A stretch of 64,000 nt of DNA from contig NZ_JAKLTR010000012.1 in the NCBI RefSeq assembly GCF_022012415.1, positions 62,001-126,000 of the forward strand, in the 5' to 3' direction. Both the position numbers and the translations under genes were made by a program. Within the stretch, counting starts at the first letter, position 1. Every line of letters starts with the position of its first letter. The notes below the pieces were generated by a model. It was given only the letters and a program-made list of their open reading frames with translations, was not told where the DNA came from and made no database searches. Source of the DNA: Terrimonas ginsenosidimutans. GTDB lineage: Bacteria > Bacteroidota > Bacteroidia > Chitinophagales > Chitinophagaceae. Shown here one piece after another: positions 9,767-18,718 of the stretch.

Positions 9767-11698
9767 ATGCTGACTCGTGTAGTACCGCTTATTTTTTTAC
9801 TGCTGTTCAACCTGGCTTCTTTTGCAGAGGTCCGTTTACCGAAACTGATCAGTGATGGCATGGTATTGCAACGCGATGCCCGCACACGCATCTGGGGATG
9901 GGCTGCTCCCGGAGAAAAGATCAGTGTCACCTTTCTGAATAAAACACACTACGCAACAACCGCAACCGATGGTAAGTGGCAGATCCTGCTGACCAGTCTT
10001 AAAGCCGGCGGGCCTTACGAAATGCAGATCAGCGGAAGCAACATGATCAAGTTGAAAGATATACTGATCGGTGATGTATGGATCTGCTCGGGACAATCGA
10101 ACATGGAAATGGCCATGAGCGGCGTGCAATCTAAATACCCGGATGATATTGCTTCATCTGAAAACAAATTCATCCGTCAGTTTGCCGTTCCCAAAAAGCA
10201 CCTCTTTTCCCGGCAGATGGATGATCTCTCCTCCGGCTCATGGATCAGTGCAGACCCGAACAGCGTGCTGAAATTCACGGCTGCGGGATATTATTTCGCC
10301 CGCGATCTCTATGCAAAATATAAAGTACCCATCGGATTGATCAACTCCACACTGGGCGGATCAAGAACAGAATCATGGATGAGCGAACAAGCATTGAAAC
10401 CTTTTCCGGAACTCCATGCCGAAGCGTTGCATTTTAAGGATACGAACAATATAATACAGACAGAAGCCAGCGACCGGCAGCGCATCTCCGAATGGAATAA
10501 ACGTGCAAGAGAAAATGATGCCGCCTATGCTGATCCTATCGGTCCATGGAACAAGACTGATCATAACACCAGCACATGGGACGAAATAAAAATGCCTGCC
10601 CGTTGGGAAACCACGAAGCTCGGTAATATCACGGGCGTAGTATGGCTCAAAAGAGATTTCACTATGCCCCCTTCATCAGAAGGGAAAACGGCGAAGCTCG
10701 TGCTTGGCAATATCGTTGAAGCTGACTCTACCTTCATCAATGGAAAATATGTCGGTGGAATGGGTTCTCAATACATTCCACGTAACTATACCGTTCCGGC
10801 AGGCCTGTTGAAAGCCGGCAAGAACTCGATCACGGTCCGGGTGGTTTGTCCTTCAGGACGAGGAGGTTTCATCGGAGACAAACAATATGCGCTCATATCA
10901 GGTGATCAAACGATCGATCTCAGCGGCACCTGGAAATATAAGTTGGGAGTAAAAATGGAGAACCTCATCGGATCTTCTTTCATTCAATGGAAATCGACGG
11001 GCCTCTATAACGCGATGCTCGCTCCACTCCTTCCCTATACGATCAAAGGAGCTCTATGGTACCAGGGCGAATCAAACATTGGAAGGCACATTCAGCAACG
11101 TTCATTGTTCACTGCACTGATCAACTCCTGGCGCGAAAGCTGGCAGCAAGGCAACTTTCCCTTCCTGTTTGTACAACTTCCCAATTTCAATGCACCGGTG
11201 AACGAACCTTCTGATGGCGGTTGGGCAAGATTCAGGGAAGCACAAACTGCGGCACTTGCTTTACCTAACACAGGAATGGCCGTTGCCATCGATATTGGAG
11301 AATGGAATGATATCCACCCGCTCAATAAAAAAGATCTGGGCTACAGGCTTTCTCTGGCGGCGCAGAGAGTGGCATATCATGATAAAAAGATCGTCTATGC
11401 CGGACCAGTTTATCAATCAATGAGAGCAGAAGGCAATAAGATCATTCTGTCGTTCGACAATACTGGCGGCGGCTTGATTTCGAAAGGAGACAGCCTTCAT
11501 TATTTCGCTATTGCTGGTGCGGATAAAAAATTCGTATGGGCCAAAGCGAGCATTCAGAACAACAAAGTGGTGGTTTGGTCTGAAAGCATTGTTCAGCCTG
11601 TTGCTGTGCGTTATGCGTGGGCGGATGACCCCAAAGGTGCGAACCTGTATAACAAGGAGGGTTTGCCGGCCGCGCCTTTCAGAACGGATGATTACTGA
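9767..11698 (+). CDS. secreted sialate-O-acetylesterase-like SGNH acetylesterase
   Basis: 643 residues with an N-terminal signal peptide (to about residue 20). An N-terminal beta domain precedes the SGNH hydrolase block: S111 in WICSGQSNMEM, WYQGESNI and the late Asp-His of WNDIHPLNKKDLG. A beta-sandwich insertion of the GH2-like sugar-binding type (around WLKRDFTMPP and GNIVEADSTFING) interrupts the catalytic domain, as in other members of this family. The annotation sialate esterase is historical. In a xylan locus, deacetylation of xylan or xylo-oligomers is more plausible (inference). Spacing to the terminator upstream suggests separate transcription. Confidence 0.85.
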   Translation: MLTRVVPLIFLLLFNLASFAEVRLPKLISDGMVLQRDARTRIWGWAAPGEKISVTFLNKTHYATTATDGKWQILLTSLKAGGPYEMQISGSNMIKLKDILIGDVWICSGQSNMEMAMSGVQSKYPDDIASSENKFIRQFAVPKKHLFSRQMDDLSSGSWISADPNSVLKFTAAGYYFARDLYAKYKVPIGLINSTLGGSRTESWMSEQALKPFPELHAEALHFKDTNNIIQTEASDRQRISEWNKRARENDAAYADPIGPWNKTDHNTSTWDEIKMPARWETTKLGNITGVVWLKRDFTMPPSSEGKTAKLVLGNIVEADSTFINGKYVGGMGSQYIPRNYTVPAGLLKAGKNSITVRVVCPSGRGGFIGDKQYALISGDQTIDLSGTWKYKLGVKMENLIGSSFIQWKSTGLYNAMLAPLLPYTIKGALWYQGESNIGRHIQQRSLFTALINSWRESWQQGNFPFLFVQLPNFNAPVNEPSDGGWARFREAQTAALALPNTGMAVAIDIGEWNDIHPLNKKDLGYRLSLAAQRVAYHDKKIVYAGPVYQSMRAEGNKIILSFDNTGGGLISKGDSLHYFAIAGADKKFVWAKASIQNNKVVVWSESIVQPVAVRYAWADDPKGANLYNKEGLPAAPFRTDDY

Positions 11699-11718
11699 TG
11701 AGGTACATTGACAGGTCT

Positions 11719-11933
11719 GCGTAGGGTTCCCGCAGATTGCGCAGATTTTGTCATAACTATTATTGAAGAGTATTTCAATGAAGGGAAAAGCTTTGATCCG
11801 GTTGCACAGATTACGCAGATGGCTAATGATAGCAGCGGATCATCTGCGAAACCAACTATCAATCTATTCGATGATCTAATGAAGGTGTAACGTTCGTTGT
11901 ATAAAAATCCGCGGAATCTGCGGGAACCACCCC
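11719..11933. repeat. nested-palindrome intergenic element A (about 215 bp)
   Basis: The outer arms are GCGTAGGGTTCCCGCAGATT at the left end and its inverted counterpart (AATCTGCGGGAACC) at the right end. An inner inverted pair (ACAGATTACGCAGAT and ATCATCTGCG) sits in the middle. The same plan is found at 16716-16940 and 56229-56445. A short frame across it is not convincing as a gene. Confidence 0.75.
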
Positions 11934-11951
11934 ACTTTTCAAAATCAATGT

Positions 11952-13067
11952 ATGTTCAGACAACTCAGCATAATCCTTATACTTTCAACAGCAATCGTGA
12001 ATGGTTATTCACAAGCGAACGGAGCTGCCAGGAATTCATCCACTCGTGAATTCCGTTACACCAATCCGATCACCCGCGATTCCGCGATCTCGATGCGCGA
12101 TCATTTTATCATCAAAGCGGATGATCGATGGTATTGCGTAGGCACTTCAGAACCAGTATGGACAGGTCCCAATCCCGGTGTACGAATGCTCGTATCCGAT
12201 GACCTGATCAATTGGAAACAACATTCCTGGTTGATCGATGCATCCAAACTTCCAGCTGATTGCCCCTATAACGGAAGATTCTGGGCGCCGGAGATCCACT
12301 TCATTCAAAATAAATACTGGATGACGGTAAACAGTGGTAAAGTCACCAAAGATGATCCCAAGGGAATGAAAACGCACAGTGTTTGGTTATTCTCCGCAGA
12401 TAAAATAACAGGCCCTTACCAACTCGTGAATGGTCCGTTAATGCCGCAATATAACAACGACGCAACGCTGTTTGAAGATGAAGACGGACAAACCTATCTC
12501 TATTGCAGTGGCAACGGTTTATTCCAGGCAAAGATTGATCTTCCTTCCGGCAAACTCACCACGCCTATTGAAAAGTTTCTCGATAAAAAACAACCCGGCT
12601 ATCCCGAATGGATGGTCGGTGGAATAGAAGGTCCATTTGTGATCAAAAAAGAGGGCAACTATTTCATGTTCTTTTCCACCTGGACTAGAGGATATGAAGT
12701 GGGCCTGTTAAAATCAACAACACCCCTGGGTCCGTGGGAGCTTGTATCACGCGAACCAATCTTCGGCACCCGTAAAAAAGGTTATCGCCCGGAGCTGGCG
12801 CAACAGGGAGGCTACGCTCATCTTCAATTCCAGGATACAGAAGATCCCTACCAGGAAACAGGTCACAATGCCTTATTCAAAGGCCCGGATGGCCAGCTCT
12901 GGAGCTCCTGCCATTACTTTATGTACGAAAAGCGCCCCTATCCCTATAGTCAAACATTTTTATCCTGGGAAAAAACACCGCAGATGGGATTCGAACCTGT
13001 CTACTATAAAGATGGTCGGTTCTATATAAACGGACCTACCTGGACAGAACAGATCATCAAATATTAA
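11952..13067 (+). CDS. GH43 family glycosidase (arabinofuranosidase/xylosidase type)
   Basis: 371 residues with a signal peptide ending around residue 20 (NGYSQA). The five-bladed propeller residues of GH43 are present: a catalytic base Asp at D50 (SMRDHFIIK), an Asp in NNDATLFEDEDG, and the acid Glu in GGIEGPFVIK. No accessory domain is visible and the length is that of a bare propeller plus a short tail. It is clearly distinct from the two GH43 genes that follow, so a different linkage is likely, but the substrate cannot be named from sequence. Confidence 0.82.
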   Translation: MFRQLSIILILSTAIVNGYSQANGAARNSSTREFRYTNPITRDSAISMRDHFIIKADDRWYCVGTSEPVWTGPNPGVRMLVSDDLINWKQHSWLIDASKLPADCPYNGRFWAPEIHFIQNKYWMTVNSGKVTKDDPKGMKTHSVWLFSADKITGPYQLVNGPLMPQYNNDATLFEDEDGQTYLYCSGNGLFQAKIDLPSGKLTTPIEKFLDKKQPGYPEWMVGGIEGPFVIKKEGNYFMFFSTWTRGYEVGLLKSTTPLGPWELVSREPIFGTRKKGYRPELAQQGGYAHLQFQDTEDPYQETGHNALFKGPDGQLWSSCHYFMYEKRPYPYSQTFLSWEKTPQMGFEPVYYKDGRFYINGPTWTEQIIKY

Positions 13068-13162
13068 AACGCCAATGACTTGACTTTGCCCATGTAGAAG
13101 TGATCTAAATACGTCAATGGTCCGCGTTTGAATAGTAACGCCAGTAATGAAATAAATATAAA

Positions 13163-14113
13163 ATGAAATATCGCAACCTGTTATTCGCCATCTTGCTGGC
13201 AACATCAGCCAGCGCGCAAAACCCGATCATCTCCGATGTATTCACCGCAGATCCGGCACCGCTGGTTTATCGTGACACCTTGTATCTGTATACCAGTCAT
13301 GATACCGCATCCGAGAAAGCCACCAACTATAAAATGCCTGACTGGTATGTTTTCTCCACAACTGATATGAAGAACTGGAAAAATCATGGCCCTCTCCTTT
13401 CCACCAAAACCTTTTCCTGGGCCACTGGTGATGCCTATGCCGCACAATGCGTAGAACGAAATGGAAAGTTCTATTGGTTCGTATCCACTTTCCACAAGAA
13501 AGACAGCACCAGCGGCGGCGGGGCAGCGATTGGCGTGGCTGTATCGGACAGACCCACTGGTCCATTCGTTGACGCCATCGGAAAAGCACTGATCACAAAC
13601 GAAATGACCACTGACATGAAACACGGATGGGATGATATTGACCCCACCGTGTTCGTAGACGACGATGGACAGGCCTATATGTATTGGGGAAACGGAAGCT
13701 GCAAATACGTTAAGCTGAAACAGAACATGACCGAACTGGCTGATACGATCAAAACATTCAAACCGGAACATTACATTGAAGGACCATGGCTGTACAAACG
13801 CAATGGCATCTATTACCTTTTGTATGCAGGTGCGGGTACGAAACCGGAGATGACGGAATATTGCACCGCGCCAAGCGCTACCGGCCCGTGGACCTATCGC
13901 GGCATCATCCAGGAGAATTCACCCAACAGCTTTACCACTCACCCGGGCGTGATCGATTACAAAGGCAAATCCTACTATTTCTACCATAACGGCGCATTGC
14001 CGACCGGCGGCAGTTACAGGCGGTCGATCTGCATTGAGTACATGCATTACAATGCGGATGGAACGATTCAAAAGATCGTGCAGACCACAAAAGGCGTCGA
14101 CAAAGTAAAATAA
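13163..14113 (+). CDS. GH43 arabinoxylan arabinofuranohydrolase-like
   Basis: 316 residues: signal peptide (ATSASA), then a single GH43 propeller. Catalytic residues are seen as Asp in FTADPAPLV, Asp in DDIDPTVFVDDDG and Glu in YIEGPWLYKRNG. The opening PIISDVFTADPAP is typical of the arabinoxylan-acting GH43 branch (GH43_29-like; inference). It closely resembles the catalytic part of the 56465-57814 enzyme but lacks the C-terminal carbohydrate-binding domain. It lies 35 bp before the next GH43 gene and is probably cotranscribed with it. Confidence 0.85.
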   Translation: MKYRNLLFAILLATSASAQNPIISDVFTADPAPLVYRDTLYLYTSHDTASEKATNYKMPDWYVFSTTDMKNWKNHGPLLSTKTFSWATGDAYAAQCVERNGKFYWFVSTFHKKDSTSGGGAAIGVAVSDRPTGPFVDAIGKALITNEMTTDMKHGWDDIDPTVFVDDDGQAYMYWGNGSCKYVKLKQNMTELADTIKTFKPEHYIEGPWLYKRNGIYYLLYAGAGTKPEMTEYCTAPSATGPWTYRGIIQENSPNSFTTHPGVIDYKGKSYYFYHNGALPTGGSYRRSICIEYMHYNADGTIQKIVQTTKGVDKVK

Positions 14114-14148
14114 CTGATCGTTGACTGAACTAAAACTATCACAAACCA

Positions 14149-15498
14149 ATGCTCATGTCAAGTTTCAAACTTTCAATCATCTCCGGCTGCATATTTCTCT
14201 CCTGTTGCGATGTACAGGCCCAAAACCCGCTGATACGCGACCAGTTTACAGCAGATCCTACCGCCCGTGTATTCGGAGACAGGATCTATGTATTTCCCTC
14301 GCATGATATACTTGCCCGGGAAGGAAAAGGAAGACCCGGCTGGTTCTGCATGGAAGATTATCATGTATTCTCTTCAGACAATTTAACCGAATGGACTGAC
14401 CACGGCATGATCGTTACGCAGAACGAAGTGCCCTGGGTCAGACCCAACAGCTACAGTATGTGGGCACCTGATTGCATTTATCGCAACGGTAAATACTATT
14501 TCTACTTTCCAACATCAGCAGCAGACACGGTTGCATACGGACGCGGCTTCAATATCGGCGTTGCTGTTGCTTCTCACCCTGAAGGACCTTATACAGCACA
14601 ACCATCACCGATAAAAGGCGTGAAAGGAATTGACCCGAACGTTTTTATTGATAAGGACGGACAGGCCTACCTGTACTGGTCGCAGGGAGACATCTTCGGT
14701 GCCAAACTCAAAGACAATATGCTGGAACTGGATGGCGAAGTAAAGACTCTCGGCGAGCTGCCCACAAAAGGATTGAAAGAAGGACCGTTCCTGTTTGAAC
14801 GGAACGGTATTTACTATATGACCTATCCGCATGTAGAGAACAAGATAGAAAGACTGGAATATGCGATAGGCAATAACCCGCTGGGACCATTCAAATTTTC
14901 CGGCGTCATCATGGATGAATCTCCAACCGGCTGCTGGACCAACCATCATTCCATTCTTCCCTTCAAAGAGCAATGGTATTTGTTTTATCATCACAATGAC
15001 TACTCTCCTTCTTTTGACAAGGCGAGATCGATACGGGCTGACAGTCTCTCATTCAATGACGACGGCACTATCCGCAAAGTGATACCCACTTTGCGCGGCA
15101 TCGGCATTACCCAGGCTAACAGCCAGATCCAGATCGATCGTTACAGTGAGAAAAGTGCTGAAGGTGCAACCATCGCGTTCCTTGACACGGCCAATAAGTT
15201 CGCCGGATGGATGGCCATCCTCGATCAACCAAACGCCTGGTTCAAATACAACACCGTACAATTCACAAAGCCTGTAAAAAAACTGATCATTAAAGCAAAG
15301 GCAGCGACGGCCGGAACTATCGTCATTCGCTCGGGCAGTAGCAATGGTCCTGTGATCGCAGAGATCAACATACCGGCAGGGAATGAATGGAAAGAGATCA
15401 GTAAAAACATTTCCAGGCCTCCATCAGGAATACAACATCTCGTAATGCAATTAAAGGGCTCAGGAAAGGTGGACACCGACTGGATAAAGTTTGAATAA
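14149..15498 (+). CDS. GH43 glycosidase with C-terminal CBM6-like domain
   Basis: 449 residues. An N-terminal export signal contains a Cys-rich stretch (IFLSCCDVQAQ) that could serve as either signal peptidase site. The GH43 propeller covers about 25-320, with Asp in FTADPTARV, Asp in GIDPNVFIDKDG and Glu in LKEGPFLFERNG. From about 325 a beta-sandwich with CBM6 character follows, ending in VDTDWIKFE, the usual last strand of CBM6. A xylan-side-chain role is likely from its place between GH43 and GH10. Confidence 0.85.
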   Translation: MLMSSFKLSIISGCIFLSCCDVQAQNPLIRDQFTADPTARVFGDRIYVFPSHDILAREGKGRPGWFCMEDYHVFSSDNLTEWTDHGMIVTQNEVPWVRPNSYSMWAPDCIYRNGKYYFYFPTSAADTVAYGRGFNIGVAVASHPEGPYTAQPSPIKGVKGIDPNVFIDKDGQAYLYWSQGDIFGAKLKDNMLELDGEVKTLGELPTKGLKEGPFLFERNGIYYMTYPHVENKIERLEYAIGNNPLGPFKFSGVIMDESPTGCWTNHHSILPFKEQWYLFYHHNDYSPSFDKARSIRADSLSFNDDGTIRKVIPTLRGIGITQANSQIQIDRYSEKSAEGATIAFLDTANKFAGWMAILDQPNAWFKYNTVQFTKPVKKLIIKAKAATAGTIVIRSGSSNGPVIAEINIPAGNEWKEISKNISRPPSGIQHLVMQLKGSGKVDTDWIKFE

Positions 15499-15551
15499 CA
15501 CCTGTCTCCCCAACCTTCATTTTATCTACACACATAACACACATCAATAGC

Positions 15552-16691
15552 ATGACAACTAAAAACACTTTTCTGATTGCAGGTATGGCTCTCCTGACTT
15601 CCTGTACTGCCAGTAAAACAAATACGATCATTCCGGAACCAACTCCATCGTCCGGTAATATTGCCTCATTGAAAGAAGTATTCAAAAAAGATTTCGGGAT
15701 AGGGACAGCTATGAATACACCGCAGATCGAAGAGCGCGACCCAAAGGTAAATGCGTTTATCAAAGAGCAGTTCAACATGGTTACCCCGGAGAACATCATG
15801 AAAGCCGAGGAGCTTCATCCGCAATGGGATGTTTATAATTTCACGCTTGCTGATAAGCTGGTGGAATATGGAAAGAAGAATAATATCAGGATCAATGCAC
15901 ACGCGCTCATCTGGCACAGTCAATTGCCGGCATTCGCGAGAAGGATCCAGGATGTTGATTCGTTCAAAACATTCTTCAAAAATCATATAACCACAGTAGC
16001 TACCCGATATGAAGGCAAAGTATTCTCCTGGGATGTAGTGAACGAAGCATTGAACGAAGATGGCACCATGCGCAAATCGATCTTCCTTTCCAAATTGGGA
16101 GACGATTTTGTCACCGAAGCATTCCGCCTTGCACAGGCCGCCACGCCTACTGCTGAATTATACTACAACGATTACAATAATGAGCAACCAAAGAAAAGAG
16201 CTGGCTGCCTGGCACTCGTCAAAAAAGTAAAAGACGCTGGTGTAAGGATTGATGGCGTAGGAATACAGGGACACTGGCATGCAGGAAAAGTTCCTTTCAA
16301 AGAGATCGAAGAGAGCCTCCTGCAATACGCCGCACTCGGATTGAAAGTAATGTTCACCGAACTGGATATTGAAGTATTGCCGCGTAATTTTTCCGGCGCT
16401 GATATCAGCCAGCGAATGAAAGAAGATCCATCACTCAATCCTTATGCGAACGGATTACCTGATAGCGTACAGCAACAACTGGCCAGCGACTATGAGCAAC
16501 TGTTCAAACTTTTCCTGAAACATAAAGACAAGATCACGAGAGTGACATTCTGGGGAGTACACGACGGGCAAAGCTGGCTGAATGGATGGCCTGTCAGGGG
16601 AAGAACAAACTACCCTTTATTGTTCGATCGCCAGCTTCAACCTAAACCGGCTTTTTATAGTGTGGTGGGGCTTAAACAGGCGAAGAAATGA
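15552..16691 (+). CDS. GH10 endo-beta-1,4-xylanase lipoprotein
   Basis: 379 residues. A lipobox (ALLTSC, Cys18) predicts membrane anchoring, probably on the cell surface. The GH10 barrel shows the acid/base E165 in WDVVNEALNEDG and the nucleophile E270 in MFTELDIEV, with HALIWHSQLP at 117-126. No CBM is attached, so it may act on soluble or imported oligomers close to the cell. It cleaves the xylan backbone and is the only endo-xylanase in the window. Confidence 0.94.
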   Translation: MTTKNTFLIAGMALLTSCTASKTNTIIPEPTPSSGNIASLKEVFKKDFGIGTAMNTPQIEERDPKVNAFIKEQFNMVTPENIMKAEELHPQWDVYNFTLADKLVEYGKKNNIRINAHALIWHSQLPAFARRIQDVDSFKTFFKNHITTVATRYEGKVFSWDVVNEALNEDGTMRKSIFLSKLGDDFVTEAFRLAQAATPTAELYYNDYNNEQPKKRAGCLALVKKVKDAGVRIDGVGIQGHWHAGKVPFKEIEESLLQYAALGLKVMFTELDIEVLPRNFSGADISQRMKEDPSLNPYANGLPDSVQQQLASDYEQLFKLFLKHKDKITRVTFWGVHDGQSWLNGWPVRGRTNYPLLFDRQLQPKPAFYSVVGLKQAKK

Positions 16692-16715
16692 TCAGCAAAG
16701 CCGTCAGGATCGATA

Positions 16716-16940
16716 GGCGTAGGTTCCCGGTGATTACGTTGATTTTCTCTTACTTTATCAGAGAGTTGCTTATATATTTTGAAGCAATTATTGTTAGTGT
16801 AGCGCAGATCTCGCAGATCGCTTTAAAAGAAACGACCGATCCGCGTCATCCGCGCTATAAAACAGAAAGAAAGCTCATTAACTGCACATAACTTCAGATA
16901 TAGTAAGCGTAAATCTGCGTAATCCGCGGGAACATACGCC
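16716..16940. repeat. nested-palindrome intergenic element B (225 bp)
   Basis: The outer arms are GGCGTAGGTTCCCGGTGATT and, inverted, AATCCGCGGGAACATACGCC. The inner pair is GCGCAGATCTCGCAGATC and GATCCGCGTCATCCGCGC. Interior spacers do not match element A, but the order and size of the parts do. It fills the gap between GH10 and GH51. Confidence 0.8.
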
Positions 16941-16981
16941 AATCACATAAAATCGAATCTCGCTCCTTTAAAACAATAACA

Positions 16982-18535
16982 ATGAAGCTAAAAAAATTCC
17001 CTTTCCTGCCATTGCTCATCTTCCTGGCAAGTTGTGCCGGCAAAGAGAACGCAAACACGATCACGATCAATGTCGCGGAAGCAAAAGACACGATCAACAA
17101 AAACATCTATGGCCATTTCTCCGAACACCTCGGCAGATGCATCTATGATGGATTATACATCGGAGACAGCAACACAACGATCCCCAATAAGAACGGCATC
17201 CGCCTGGATGTGCTCGCTGCACTCAAAAAAATGAAAGTCCCTGTCCTAAGATGGCCCGGCGGATGCTTCGCTGATACCTATCACTGGAAAGACGGTGTTG
17301 GTCCAAAAGCCAACCGCCCCAGCATGCTGAACGTCTGGTGGGGAAACACCAAAGAAGATAACAGCTTCGGTACAAATGAATTCCTGAACCTCTGCGAAGA
17401 GTTGGGTGCCGAAGCTTATCTCAGCGGAAACGTCGGAAGCGGAACACCCGGTGAACTGAGCGACTGGATCAAATACACCACACATCCAAACGGCAGCAGC
17501 CCTATGACCGATCTGCGTCAGGCAAGCGGACGCACCATACCCTGGAAAGTAGGATTCTGGGGATTGGGCAATGAAGCCTGGGGTTGCGGCGGCAACATGA
17601 CCGCTGAACACTATGCAAATATTTACCGCCAGTATGCCACATTCATGACTGATTGGAATAATAGCGATAAACTTTATCGCATCGCCAGCGGCGCCAGTGA
17701 CGACGATTATCACTGGACGGAAGTGCTGATGAAGAATCTCCCTGCCTCCATGTTTGACGCGCTGGGCCTGCACCATTACAGCGTGATCGACTGGGGCAAA
17801 AAAGGACCTGCCACCAACTTCAGCGAGAAAGAATATTTCATCACCATGCAGCGTGCTTTACTGATGGAAGAACTGATCACCAAACACAGTGCGGTCATGG
17901 ACAAGTATGATCCGGAAAAGAAAAAGGCGTTAGCGGTGGACGAATGGGGCGGATGGTATGAAGTGGAACCAGGCACTAACCCGGCATTTCTTTACCAGCA
18001 GAATACCATGCGTGATGCGATGATCGCAGGAAGCAATCTCAACATCTTCAATAACCATGCAGACCGTGTGAAGATGGCCAACCTGGCACAGATCATCAAC
18101 GTATTGCAGGCAGTGATCCTAACGGAAGGAGAAAAGATGATCCTTACACCAACGTATCACGTAATGGAAATGTACAACGTCCACCATGATGCACTGATGC
18201 TGCCACTACAGGTCACGAGCCAGGACTATGTTCATGAGAAAGAATCATTGAAGGCCATTAACGCATCGGCTTCAAAAGACAAAGACGGTGTCACACATAT
18301 TTCACTGGTGAACATCGATCCGAATAAAGAGCATTCCATTACGATCAATGTAAACGGCGCTTCTTATAAAACAGTGTCAGGGCGGATCCTGCGATCTGCC
18401 AAAATGCAGGACTATAACAGTTTTGAGAATCCTGGGAAGATCAGCCCTGCAGAATTTAAAGATGCTTCACTGTCAGGAAACAGCCTTACAGTGAAGTTAC
18501 CGCCGACGAGCGTGGTAGTGCTCGCGCTGAAATAA
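16982..18535 (+). CDS. GH51 alpha-L-arabinofuranosidase lipoprotein
   Basis: 517 residues starting with a lipoprotein signal (IFLASC, Cys18). The (beta/alpha)8 barrel carries the acid/base E198 in GLGNEAWGCGG and the nucleophile E321 in AVDEWGGWYE. RWPGGCFADTYHWKDGVGP and a C-terminal beta domain are typical. It should release L-arabinofuranose from arabinoxylan oligomers. It is the last glycosidase of the first plus-strand cluster. Confidence 0.94.
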   Translation: MKLKKFPFLPLLIFLASCAGKENANTITINVAEAKDTINKNIYGHFSEHLGRCIYDGLYIGDSNTTIPNKNGIRLDVLAALKKMKVPVLRWPGGCFADTYHWKDGVGPKANRPSMLNVWWGNTKEDNSFGTNEFLNLCEELGAEAYLSGNVGSGTPGELSDWIKYTTHPNGSSPMTDLRQASGRTIPWKVGFWGLGNEAWGCGGNMTAEHYANIYRQYATFMTDWNNSDKLYRIASGASDDDYHWTEVLMKNLPASMFDALGLHHYSVIDWGKKGPATNFSEKEYFITMQRALLMEELITKHSAVMDKYDPEKKKALAVDEWGGWYEVEPGTNPAFLYQQNTMRDAMIAGSNLNIFNNHADRVKMANLAQIINVLQAVILTEGEKMILTPTYHVMEMYNVHHDALMLPLQVTSQDYVHEKESLKAINASASKDKDGVTHISLVNIDPNKEHSITINVNGASYKTVSGRILRSAKMQDYNSFENPGKISPAEFKDASLSGNSLTVKLPPTSVVVLALK

Positions 18536-18560
18536 GCTATGACTCTCTTAAATATGACTG

Positions 18561-18624
18561 ACATAGGGTTCCCGCAGATGAGCGCAGAAAAAATGATCTG
18601 CGTTCATCTGCGGGAACCTACGCC
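18561..18624. repeat. compact hairpin version of the GTTCCCGC repeat
   Basis: Arms of about 27 nt (18561-18587 and 18598-18624) form a near-perfect hairpin around a 10-nt loop. They carry the same GGTTCCCGCAGAT and ATCTGCGGGAACCTACGCC ends as the long elements. It may be the minimal unit of the family and may stop or protect the GH51 transcript. Confidence 0.75.
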
Positions 18625-18718
18625 GCTCGATATTAAAGAATGTAATAGCCGAACAAGGCACTATGTTTGAGGGTTATTTCGCTATTCAATCATTTCATCA
18701 ACCGATAAGTTTGCCGAT

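Noticed and set aside
11708-11890. 60-codon plus-strand frame after the acetylesterase gene
   Set aside because: It lies almost entirely inside nested-palindrome element A; the frame is a by-product of repeat sequence.
13205-13771. 188-codon frame antisense to the GH43 gene
   Set aside because: A shadow of the GH43 coding sequence, which has intact catalytic motifs on the plus strand.
18706-18713. Perfect TAnnTTTG element (TAAGTTTG) just before the oxidoreductase ATG
   Set aside because: It is only 5 nt from the ATG and has no TTG at the right spacing; matches of this short motif are expected by chance in this much intergenic DNA.
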